Positions 6,734-13,016 of a stretch of DNA of 16,972 nucleotides are shown piece after piece. Under the pieces are notes generated by a model, which had not been told where the DNA came from, did not search any database, and saw only the letters and a program-made list of their open reading frames with translations. How positions within the stretch are numbered: position 1 is the stretch's first letter; every line of letters begins with the position of its first letter. The stretch comes from Ruminococcaceae bacterium UBA6857 (GTDB lineage Bacteria; Bacillota; Clostridia; Oscillospirales; Acutalibacteraceae). The stretch is taken from contig DKDD01000042.1 of NCBI GenBank assembly GCA_002451715.1, positions 29,879-46,850 of the forward strand, in the 5' to 3' direction. Position numbers and translations under genes: made by a program.

Positions 6734-8110
6734 ATGATTTCATTTAAAAACTTCGGAAGAACACTTCTTTCGCTCATTGCGGCTGTTTTTTATGTTGTTC
6801 TTTCGTTTGTCAGCGTAGGAAACGCAAAGCAGGATCTTCCCGTAACACCAACGGATTTTGAACCCGTCATGCGTTTTGTTGCGTGCAGCGATGTCCACTT
6901 CAAAAACAACAACGAACTTGAAGCAAAGGGCGAAGAGGCAGGCGAGGAGTACGAAGAATACCTCGAAGAGGTTAACGTTCCGCCGCAAAGGCTTTCCGCT
7001 GCATTCAAAACCGCATATGAATATGCCGAAAACTACGACGGCTACAAAGGTCTTGACGCTTTTGCGGTTGTCGGCGACTTCACAAACAAAGGCGCACCCG
7101 AACAGTACGAAGCGTTCAACAAAACCTTTGAAGAAAACGTTAAAACCGGAACGCAAAAAATCGTTTGCTCCGGCAACCATGAGTACTATATGTATCGTGA
7201 CGAAGACAGAACCGAAGGTTCGCGCGTTTTTGAAAAATATGAGGGCGATCTCAATAAGCACTATGTAATCAACGGCTATCATTTCATTTCGATTTCATAT
7301 GATGAAAAGGTTGAAACCTATCTCAAAGCCGGTGCATGGCTCAAAAAAGAGCTTGACAAAGCCGTTGCCGACACGGGTGACAAGCCGATTTTTGTTTTTC
7401 AACACCCGGCTCCGCTCCTCACGATCTACGGCGCAACAAAATGGGGCGACCCCGTAATTCCCGCAATTCTCAGCGAATATCCGCAGGTTGTTGATTTCTC
7501 CGGCCATTCTCATTATCCCATTAACGACCCGCGTTCTGTTTGGCAGGGCACATTTACCGCTCTCGGTTGCGGAACACTTGCTTACTATGAAACCGAGCTT
7601 GACACAATTGCCGGCAACTATCCGTATGAGTATAAGCAAGCCGCTCAGTATTACATTGTTGAAGCGGACAAGGACGGAAACGTAAGGGTTAAGGCATATG
7701 ACCTCATTACCAATCAGTTCTTTGATTTTGAATATTATTTTACGGGTCTTGCCGAAAAGAACTATCCGTATTCATATCAAAACCTCAGACAGTATGACAC
7801 TGCTCCTGTTTTTGAAAACGGCGGAAACATGAAAGTTACCGTTAACAATGACGGTGAAAGTATTCTTACTTTTGACGGCGCAAAGGCAACCTTTGTTACC
7901 GAAAGCTATAAGGTTACTTTAAGCAGTGGCGCAAAAATTATTTCCGAAGACAACTTCTCCGGAAAATATATGTACCTTTTTGAAGACGATACCTATGAAG
8001 TTAACCTCGGAAAACTCGAGAGCGGAAAAAAATATACAGTTTCCGTTTATGCCCTAAGCGCATTTTCAAAAACTTCAAAGCTTCAAAAATTGGAGTTTAC
8101 TGCGGCTTAA
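6734..8110 (+). CDS. Exported calcineurin-type metallophosphoesterase
   Basis: This 458-residue protein starts at ATG 6734, preceded by AAAGGTGA at good spacing; an in-frame GTG at 6725 is part of that ribosome binding site. The N-terminus is a signal peptide (hydrophobic residues about 11-27, possible cleavage after VGNA, residue 31), so it acts outside the membrane. All metal-ligand motifs of the family are present: SDVH (D53, H55), GDFTN (D115, N118), GNHE (N148, H149), H224 in FQHP, and GHSH (H258, H260). A Glu-rich insert (about residues 60-80) follows the first motif. The last 90 or so residues resemble a beta-sandwich (Ig/fibronectin III-like) domain. The substrate is unknown; phosphomonoesters, phosphodiesters or nucleotides are all possible. 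It stands alone with its own promoter and terminator. No sortase motif is seen. Confidence 0.88.
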   Translation: MISFKNFGRTLLSLIAAVFYVVLSFVSVGNAKQDLPVTPTDFEPVMRFVACSDVHFKNNNELEAKGEEAGEEYEEYLEEVNVPPQRLSAAFKTAYEYAENYDGYKGLDAFAVVGDFTNKGAPEQYEAFNKTFEENVKTGTQKIVCSGNHEYYMYRDEDRTEGSRVFEKYEGDLNKHYVINGYHFISISYDEKVETYLKAGAWLKKELDKAVADTGDKPIFVFQHPAPLLTIYGATKWGDPVIPAILSEYPQVVDFSGHSHYPINDPRSVWQGTFTALGCGTLAYYETELDTIAGNYPYEYKQAAQYYIVEADKDGNVRVKAYDLITNQFFDFEYYFTGLAEKNYPYSYQNLRQYDTAPVFENGGNMKVTVNNDGESILTFDGAKATFVTESYKVTLSSGAKIISEDNFSGKYMYLFEDDTYEVNLGKLESGKKYTVSVYALSAFSKTSKLQKLEFTAA

Positions 8111-8136
8111 GGAAAAAATAACCGTTCAAACTGACA

Positions 8137-8168
8137 AAAAGCTGTCCTTTTTCGGGCAGCTTTTTATT
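8137..8168 (+). terminator. Terminator after the metallophosphoesterase gene
   Basis: AAAAGCTGTCC (8137-8147) pairs with GGGCAGCTTTT (8154-8164) with one T-G wobble and a 6-base loop. It runs into a T-tract to 8168. Confidence 0.88.
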
Positions 8169-8194
8169 TGAAATGCCGTTTTTCAAAAAAACCG

Positions 8195-8223
8195 TTGACA
8201 AATCAAAAATTGAGGGTTATAAT
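8195..8223 (+). promoter_or_regulatory. Consensus sigma-A promoter of the lysine riboswitch operon
   Basis: Perfect TTGACA (8195-8200) and TATAAT (8218-8223) boxes are spaced by 17 bases. The predicted start near 8230 is just upstream of the riboswitch aptamer. Such a strong promoter fits an operon controlled mainly by transcription attenuation. Confidence 0.9.
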
Positions 8224-8241
8224 CAAGTCAAATTTAAGACA

Positions 8242-8412
8242 GCACCTGATAGAGGACGCGGATGAAAAGAGTAACTCAGAATAACGCCGGCAAGCGGTTT
8301 TGAGCAAAAGGTGATTCCGCCGAAGTTGCCGTTCGGTTGCCGCCGGTCGGTCGCTGGGACTGCGTTTAACAGACGCAGCACTGTCATATAGTTTCTATAT
8401 GGAGAGCTATCA
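8242..8412 (+). promoter_or_regulatory. Lysine riboswitch (L box) aptamer
   Basis: P1 pairs TGATAG (8247-8252) with CTATCA (8407-8412). The conserved core is recognisable in order: AGAGGACGCG with the loop-E AGTA, GGTGATTCCGCCGAAG, GCTGGG, CTGTC and GGAGAGCTATC. These are the L-box consensus elements around the five-way junction that binds lysine. It lies in the 405-base gap between the metallophosphoesterase and importer genes, which also holds a terminator, a promoter and the attenuator. It controls the importer genes, so lysine should switch them off. Confidence 0.93.
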
Positions 8413-8448
8413 TCGGATATATTTTCGCTATTTTTATATAACGATTTT

Positions 8449-8496
8449 AAAGCCTGTGATACCTCAAAAAGGTGCACAGGCTTAATTTTATATTTT
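8449..8496 (+). terminator. Attenuator (expression platform) of the lysine riboswitch
   Basis: AAGCCTGTG (8449-8457) pairs with CACAGGCTT (8475-8483), with an inner ACCT/AGGT stem, followed by AATTTTATATTTT. A competing antiterminator may form because GCACCT (8242-8247), at the 5' edge of the aptamer, is complementary to AGGTGC (8470-8475) inside the hairpin. Lysine-stabilised P1 would then leave the terminator free to fold. Confidence 0.75.
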
Positions 8497-8515
8497 CAGA
8501 ACAGGAGTGTTTATT

Positions 8516-9439
8516 ATGAGAAACGTAAGAAGAGTTTTAGCAGTAGTTTTGGCCGTTGTCCTTTGCGCGGCTTGCTTCACAGCTTGCGGTAACGGAGGCA
8601 ATGACGACACAACCGCATCGTCCGGTGCAAACACCGAAGTAACCGGCATTGCAGCCGCAAAATCAATCGCAGACCTCAAGGGTATGAAGATTGCCGCACA
8701 GACCGGTACTTTCCACGCAGACGCACTCAACCAGATTGAAGGCGTTCAGTCAAGCACGCTTCCCGACTTCACCGAACTCCTTTCGGCTGTTAAAAGCGGA
8801 ACAATCGACGGTTACATTGCAGAAGAGCCGACCGCAATTTCGGCTTGCAGAATGAACAGCGACCTTGATTATCTCCACCTTAAGAATAATGATACCGGCT
8901 TCACCGCAACCGCAGCAGACGTCGGAATCGCAATCGGACTCAAGAAAGGTTCCGATCTTCTTGACAAGATGAACGAAGTCATCAAGGGTATCACCGAAGA
9001 GCAGAAAGAACAGCTTATGGAACAGATCATCGCAGTTAAGGCCGGTGACACCGTTGAAAAGTTTGCTCTTGAAAGCGAAGAACCCGCAAACCCGACCGGA
9101 ACACTCAAGGTTGCAATGGAATGTGCTTATGAGCCGTACAACTGGACCGAAACTTCTTCCGATACCCGTACACTCGGCGCTGTTGCAATCAGCGGCGAAG
9201 GCAAGGAAGGTCAGTACGCAAACGGTTACGACGTTCAGGTTGCACAGTATGTTGCAAACAAGCTCGGTCTCAAGCTTGAAGTTTATTCCTATGATTGGGA
9301 TTCGCTTATTCCGGCACTTAACTCCGGCGCGGTTGACGCAATCGTTGCAGGTATGAGCCCGACAGCGGAACGCAAGGAACAGATTGACTTCACAGATACT
9401 TACTATGAATCAAACCTTGTTGTAATCTTCAAGAAATAA
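8516..9439 (+). CDS. Amino acid ABC transporter substrate-binding lipoprotein with circularly permuted lobes
   Basis: The 307-residue protein starts at ATG 8516, behind AGGAG. It has a lipoprotein signal (positively charged start, hydrophobic stretch, FTAC with Cys24 as likely lipid site) and a Ser/Thr/Gly-rich spacer. It belongs to the SBP_bac_3 (type II periplasmic binding protein) family, but the order is reversed. Residues about 49-172 (from SIADLKGMKIAAQTGT to the last helix of lobe 2) match what is normally the C-terminal half. After a linker (about 173-194), residues 195-307 (from TLKVAMECAYEPYNW to ESNLVVIFKK) match the normal N-terminal half. Each half is present once and the frame is intact. 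Both hinge ends fall where a circular permutation would cut. Lysine is the likely ligand because of the upstream lysine riboswitch. The permease and ATPase genes follow. Confidence 0.9.
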   Translation: MRNVRRVLAVVLAVVLCAACFTACGNGGNDDTTASSGANTEVTGIAAAKSIADLKGMKIAAQTGTFHADALNQIEGVQSSTLPDFTELLSAVKSGTIDGYIAEEPTAISACRMNSDLDYLHLKNNDTGFTATAADVGIAIGLKKGSDLLDKMNEVIKGITEEQKEQLMEQIIAVKAGDTVEKFALESEEPANPTGTLKVAMECAYEPYNWTETSSDTRTLGAVAISGEGKEGQYANGYDVQVAQYVANKLGLKLEVYSYDWDSLIPALNSGAVDAIVAGMSPTAERKEQIDFTDTYYESNLVVIFKK

Positions 9440-9463
9440 TCAGCTTATAAAAGCAAAAAAACT

Positions 9464-9500
9464 TTTCGGCAAGCGGTGAGTTTTATACCGCTTGCCGAAA
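9464..9500 (+). other. Intercistronic stem-loop between binding-protein and permease genes
   Basis: TTTCGGCAAGCGGT (9464-9477) and ACCGCTTGCCGAAA (9487-9500) form a perfect 14-bp stem with a 9-base loop. No T-tract follows. Such hairpins after binding-protein genes often stabilise the upstream mRNA or cause partial termination, giving more binding protein than membrane components. Confidence 0.75.
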
Positions 9501-9530
9501 CAAAAATAACTGAAGTTTGGCGGAATTGAT

Positions 9531-10295
9531 ATGAGTTTTTTTCAGGATGTTCTTAATATCGTAGTTAAATATTATCCACAGCTTTTAAAGGGCGTCGGAA
9601 ACACAATGCTCCTTGCCTTGGTCGGCACGGTTGTAGGTCTTGTTATCGGACTTCTTACCGGTGTTATCCGCACTGCGCCGATGTCGAAAAACCCGGTTTT
9701 GCGTGTTCTTCATAAGATTCTCAACGCAATCATTGCAGTCTATGTTGAAATTTTCCGCGGAACGCCGATGATGGTTCAGTCAATGGTTATCTTTTGGGGC
9801 TATGCTTTTGCAACGGGCGGAAAAACGCTTTCGCTTATTCCTTCGGGCATCCTCATTGTTTCAATCAACACCGGTGCTTACATGGCGGAAATTGTCCGCG
9901 GCGGAATCATTTCAATCGACAAAGGTCAGTTTGAAGGCGCAATGTCAATCGGCATGACACATTCGCAAACAATGTTCAAGGTCATCATTCCGCAGGTTAT
10001 GCGTAACATTCTTCCTTCGGTCAGCAACGAGTTCGTCATCAACATTAAGGATACCTCGGTTCTTAATGTTATCGGCGTTACGGAGCTTTACTACTTTGCC
10101 GGAATCATCAAGAGACAGACGTTTGAAACATTCCAGACCTATCTTATTATCTGTGTTCTTTATTTCATTCTGACATTCACGATAACAAGACTTCTTCGCT
10201 TTGCGGAAAAGAAACTTGACGGAAAAGAAAACTATACCGTTTTCGGCTCGCAAACCGACCCGAAAGCCGAAATTCATGTTACAAAGGAGGCGTAA
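9531..10295 (+). CDS. Polar amino acid ABC transporter permease
   Basis: The 254-residue membrane protein belongs to the GlnP/HisM-type permease family. A hydrophobic helix near residues 20-45 (GVGNTMLLALVGTVVGLVIG) is followed by the conserved EIFRGTPMMVQ segment. The cytoplasmic coupling loop is in the region of RGGIISIDKGQFEGAMSIG, with further helices before a charged C-terminal tail. It forms the translocation channel, probably as a homodimer since only one permease gene is present. The ATG at 9531 has only a weak GGCGG ribosome binding site, in line with lower expression than the binding protein. It ends 2 bp before the ATPase gene. Lysine specificity is inferred from the riboswitch. 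Confidence 0.92.
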   Translation: MSFFQDVLNIVVKYYPQLLKGVGNTMLLALVGTVVGLVIGLLTGVIRTAPMSKNPVLRVLHKILNAIIAVYVEIFRGTPMMVQSMVIFWGYAFATGGKTLSLIPSGILIVSINTGAYMAEIVRGGIISIDKGQFEGAMSIGMTHSQTMFKVIIPQVMRNILPSVSNEFVINIKDTSVLNVIGVTELYYFAGIIKRQTFETFQTYLIICVLYFILTFTITRLLRFAEKKLDGKENYTVFGSQTDPKAEIHVTKEA

Positions 10296-10297
10296 CC

Positions 10298-11038
10298 ATG
10301 GCTGATAAAGTAATTGAACTCATCGGACTTGAAAAGCAGTTCGGCGAACACAGCGTTCTTAAAGGAATCAACCTCAGCGTTGAAAAGGGCGAAGTACTCA
10401 GTATTATCGGCGCTTCCGGTTCGGGCAAAAGCACAATGCTTCGCTGCATTAACCTTCTTGAAACACCGACAAAAGGTCAGGTTCTTTATCACGGCAAAGA
10501 CATCATTGCCGGCGACATCAAGCTTTCGGAATACCGCGCAAAGGTCGGAATGGTTTTTCAGTCGTTCAACCTTTTCAATAACATGACCGCTCTTGAAAAC
10601 TGCATTACCGGTCAGGTTTCGGTTCTTAAAAGAAGCAGAAAAGAAGCAAAAGAAATTGCAATGAAATATCTTGAAAAGGTCGGAATGGCTCCGTATATCG
10701 AAGCAAAACCTTCGCAACTTTCCGGCGGACAAAAGCAGCGCGTTGCAATTGCCCGTGCGCTTGCAATGGAACCCGAAGTTCTTCTTTTCGACGAACCGAC
10801 AAGTGCGCTTGACCCGCAGATGGTCGGCGAGGTTCTTGAAGTTATGAGAAAGCTTGCAAAAGAGGGACTTACAATGATTGTTGTTACCCACGAAATGGCG
10901 TTTGCAAGAGACGTTTCTTCAAACGTTGTTTTCATGGCAGACGGCGTAATCTGCGAAGAGGGTGCACCCAAGGACATCTTTGAAAATCCGCAAAATGCAA
11001 AGACCCGCGAATTTCTTTCACGTTTCCTTGCAAAATAA
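10298..11038 (+). CDS. Polar amino acid ABC transporter ATP-binding protein
   Basis: This 246-residue ATPase powers the importer. Motifs are complete: Walker A GASGSGKST (about residues 38-46), the Q-loop (VFQSFNLF), signature LSGGQKQR, Walker B VLLFDEP with catalytic Glu, D-loop SALD and H-loop His (VTHEM). It is of the GlnQ/ArtM type. ATG 10298 has a near-perfect AAAGGAGG site lying within the end of the permease gene, so translation is probably coupled. It is the last gene of the riboswitch operon. Confidence 0.95.
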   Translation: MADKVIELIGLEKQFGEHSVLKGINLSVEKGEVLSIIGASGSGKSTMLRCINLLETPTKGQVLYHGKDIIAGDIKLSEYRAKVGMVFQSFNLFNNMTALENCITGQVSVLKRSRKEAKEIAMKYLEKVGMAPYIEAKPSQLSGGQKQRVAIARALAMEPEVLLFDEPTSALDPQMVGEVLEVMRKLAKEGLTMIVVTHEMAFARDVSSNVVFMADGVICEEGAPKDIFENPQNAKTREFLSRFLAK

Positions 11039-11046
11039 AAACCAAA

Positions 11047-11085
11047 ACGGGCTGCCGCGGCATTTCGCAGACAGCCCGTCTTTTT
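11047..11085. terminator. Bidirectional terminator between the importer operon and azlD
   Basis: ACGGGCTG (11047-11054) pairs with CAGCCCGT (11072-11079). On the plus strand a T-run follows (11081-11085). Read on the minus strand, the hairpin is followed by TTTTGGTTTTT. It can therefore stop both the ABC operon and azlCD. Confidence 0.8.
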
Positions 11086-11087
11086 GT

Positions 11088-11128
11088 CTGCTTAATTCAA
11101 ACGCGTTTGAATTAAGCAGGATTTTTTT
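11088..11128 (+). terminator. Perfect 32-base palindrome with T-tract
   Basis: Bases 11088-11119 form a perfect palindrome (arm CTGCTTAATTCAAACG), followed by GATTTTTTT, which overlaps the azlD stop codon on the other strand. It is probably a second plus-strand terminator, although a binding site for a dimeric protein cannot be excluded. Confidence 0.65.
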
Positions 11129-11453
11129 ATTTAAAAACAACCTGAACAAGAACCATGTAAAGAACGGTTCCGACAATCATGCTCAGATACATGTTTTTTC
11201 TCCACTTTTGCAAAATTATTACGCAGGCAATCGAGATAAGCTCCGGAAGGCCGTGGAGCGAAGTGAAAAGCGCATCCTTAATGCAATAAACAACCAAAAG
11301 TCCGATAATTGCATAGGGAAGAATCTTTCCGAGCCTTATGACAAATTGCGGAACTTTTCGTCCTTCGGGAAAAATGATGAACGGGAAAAAGCGTGTGAAC
11401 ATTGTTCCGAGCGCGATGACTGCAACGGTGATTATTCTTTGGGTGTCTGTCAT
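11127..11453 (-). CDS. azlD: Branched-chain amino acid exporter small subunit AzlD
   Basis: This 108-residue hydrophobic protein has about four membrane segments, the usual size for AzlD. It begins MTDTQRIITVAVIALGTMFTRFFPF, and the TRFFPF stretch is typical of the family. AzlD works with AzlC to export branched-chain amino acids and analogues such as 4-azaleucine in Bacillus. Its ATG overlaps the azlC stop codon (ATGA, 11450-11453), indicating translational coupling. Confidence 0.9.
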   Translation of the reverse strand: MTDTQRIITVAVIALGTMFTRFFPFIIFPEGRKVPQFVIRLGKILPYAIIGLLVVYCIKDALFTSLHGLPELISIACVIILQKWRKNMYLSMIVGTVLYMVLVQVVFK

Positions 11454-12175
11454 TGATTTTCGCCGTCCTTTCCTTGGTCACAAGCTTTTTTTAGCTTGTG
11501 TTCGCGCGCTGTGTCAAGAGCAGTGAGCGAAACGATAATGAGTATCATTGCGGGAATCATGAACGAATCTGCGCCGAAAACAAAAATGCAAAGGAACGCA
11601 CCCAAAATTCCGATAAGCGCGGGAACATGGTCTTTTTGCTCTTCCCATTGGTTCACAAGCATAACGGTGAAAAGCGCGGTCATGATGAAGTCAATGCCCT
11701 TTGTGTTGAATTTCAAAAACGAACCCGCAATTGCGCCGAGCGTTGAACCCGTGACCCAGTATATGTGATTGAGAAGTGTTACAAAAAACATGAACCAGCC
11801 TTTGTCAACGTCTTCTTTCGGTGTAACAGAACAGTTGATTGTGAAAGTTTCGTCGCACATTCCGAAAATCAAATACGGTTTTTTTAAACCGGTATTGCCG
11901 TATTTTTCAAGCATCGGGATTCCGTAAAAAAGATATCTTGCATTAACAGTAAGCGTCAGCAAAAACGCATGAAGCGGGTCGAATGCCGCAACCATAACGC
12001 CGACGGCAACAAATTGCATTGAACCCGAAAAAACGAACACACTCATGAAAAACGTGTATAAAACCGAAAGTCCTTCGCCTTTCATCAGAATACCGAAAGA
12101 AAATCCCATGAACATAAACCCGACCATGATCGGAATAGTGTATGGAAAAGCGGCTTTCAAAGCTTTGCGTTTCAT
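11450..12175 (-). CDS. azlC: Branched-chain amino acid exporter large subunit AzlC
   Basis: ATG 12175 (MKRKALKAAFPYTIP) is preceded by GAAAGGACTG at good spacing; the frame is open further upstream but unlike the family. The 241 residues form several membrane helices, with family features such as PIMVGFMFMGFSFGIL near the start, SGSMQFVAVG, and LTVNARYLFYG. AzlC forms the exporter with AzlD and confers 4-azaleucine resistance in Bacillus subtilis. The gene is divergent from an XRE-cupin regulator gene 124 bp away. It is likely controlled by that regulator at the consensus promoter 12254-12282. The leader would be about 70 bases long. The true substrate here may differ from leucine, isoleucine and valine. 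Confidence 0.92.
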   Translation of the reverse strand: MKRKALKAAFPYTIPIMVGFMFMGFSFGILMKGEGLSVLYTFFMSVFVFSGSMQFVAVGVMVAAFDPLHAFLLTLTVNARYLFYGIPMLEKYGNTGLKKPYLIFGMCDETFTINCSVTPKEDVDKGWFMFFVTLLNHIYWVTGSTLGAIAGSFLKFNTKGIDFIMTALFTVMLVNQWEEQKDHVPALIGILGAFLCIFVFGADSFMIPAMILIIVSLTALDTAREHKLKKACDQGKDGENQ

Positions 12176-12193
12176 TTTTTCAGTCCTTTCGTA

Positions 12194-12222
12194 TTGACGT
12201 TTTTGACTTATACATGTATAAT
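12194..12222 (+). promoter_or_regulatory. Promoter of the XRE-cupin regulator gene with a palindrome at its -10 box
   Basis: TTGACG (12194-12199) and TATAAT (12217-12222) are 17 bases apart. The palindrome TATACATGTATA (12209-12220) overlaps the -10 box and is a candidate operator. Transcription would run rightward through the azlC promoter. Confidence 0.75.
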
Positions 12223-12253
12223 ATATTTTAATAACCGTGTGACTGTCCGATAG

Positions 12254-12282
12254 ATTATACAATTGTAAAATATGCTTGTCAA
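12254..12282 (-). promoter_or_regulatory. Consensus promoter of azlCD with a palindrome at its -10 box
   Basis: On the minus strand TTGACA (12282-12277) and TATAAT (12259-12254) are separated by 17 bases, a perfect sigma-A match. TACAATTGTA (12258-12267) overlaps the -10 region. It resembles the palindrome at the facing promoter, and in both cases TGTATAAT ends the site. Confidence 0.82.
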
Positions 12283-12299
12283 GAGCAGGGGAGAAAAAT

Positions 12300-12854
12300 A
12301 TGACGGAGATTGGAAAAGTCATTGCATGGAACCTGAAAAAATTCCGAACCGAAAGAAACCTGACTTTGGGTCAGCTTTCGTCTGTTTCGGGAATCAGCAA
12401 AGCCATGCTTGCCGAAATTGAAAAGGGGAACAGCAACCCGACAATTAATACTATTTTGAAAATTGCGAACGGACTGAATATTCCGTACACAAGCCTTATG
12501 GAAGAAATTGAAAGCAATACAACGCTTGTTCGCAAAAACGACGCTATAATGCAGTCTGAGGAGACAAAGCATTATCGAATATACTGCTATTTTAAAACCG
12601 ATCACACACGCAACTTTGAAATTTTTTATGCCGAGCTTGACGGAAAAAGCTCAAACGTTTCAATCGGTCATTCGCCCAAGTCGCAGGAGTTTATCTATGT
12701 CATAAGCGGCGAACTCACAATTGAAGTCGGCGGAAAAAGTTTCACTGTGACCGAACGCGACGCGTTGACCTTTGCCTCTTCTTCGGAACATGTCTATTCA
12801 AACATTCAAAACAAAACTGTAAAATTCATGATTATCAATTATTATCCGCTTTAA
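12300..12854 (+). CDS. XRE-family transcription regulator with C-terminal cupin domain
   Basis: The 184-residue protein starts at ATG 12300, behind AGGGGAG; a TTG start at 12276 is less likely. Residues about 9-63 form an XRE helix-turn-helix (LGQLSSVSGISKAMLAEIEKG and the NPTINTILKIANGLNI stretch). Residues about 105-180 form a small cupin barrel (FIYVISGELTIEVGG), which in such regulators often senses a small ligand. It is divergent from azlCD and probably regulates that exporter and itself through the shared intergenic region. The inducer is unknown; an amino acid is a reasonable guess. A terminator follows directly, so it is monocistronic. Confidence 0.9.
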   Translation: MTEIGKVIAWNLKKFRTERNLTLGQLSSVSGISKAMLAEIEKGNSNPTINTILKIANGLNIPYTSLMEEIESNTTLVRKNDAIMQSEETKHYRIYCYFKTDHTRNFEIFYAELDGKSSNVSIGHSPKSQEFIYVISGELTIEVGGKSFTVTERDALTFASSSEHVYSNIQNKTVKFMIINYYPL

Positions 12855-12861
12855 ATCATAT

Positions 12862-12890
12862 CGCCGCCTTAGGGTGGCGTTCTTTTTTTG
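12862..12890 (+). terminator. Terminator of the XRE-cupin regulator gene
   Basis: CGCCGCC (12862-12868) pairs with GGTGGCG (12873-12879) around a TTAG loop with one G-T wobble. The run TTCTTTTTTT follows. Confidence 0.88.
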
Positions 12891-12921
12891 TGCGCGATTT
12901 AAAAGATTTTAAAATCAATTC

Positions 12922-12950
12922 TTGACAATTAAAATTCTTTCTGATAGACT
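12922..12950 (+). promoter_or_regulatory. Candidate promoter of the MATE exporter gene
   Basis: TTGACA (12922-12927) and TAGACT (12945-12950) are 17 bases apart, giving a leader of about 60 bases before the start codon at 13017. No repeat or operator was seen in the leader. Confidence 0.65.
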
Positions 12951-13016
12951 GTGTATTCGCGGCTGTAATCACTTTTACATATATTTGGTATTTTTAAAGA
13001 AAGGACGGTTTTTCCA

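Noticed and set aside
8516..9439. Binding protein as a chance fusion of two gene fragments or a frameshifted pair
   Set aside because: One intact frame carries each lobe once, with matching cut points, a plausible linker and a proper lipoprotein signal. A simple fusion would be expected to duplicate or lose parts.
10274..10891. Open frame of about 205 codons antisense to the ABC ATPase gene
   Set aside because: It has no family resemblance and no ribosome binding site, and lies fully opposite a clear ATPase gene. It reflects codon bias of the real gene.
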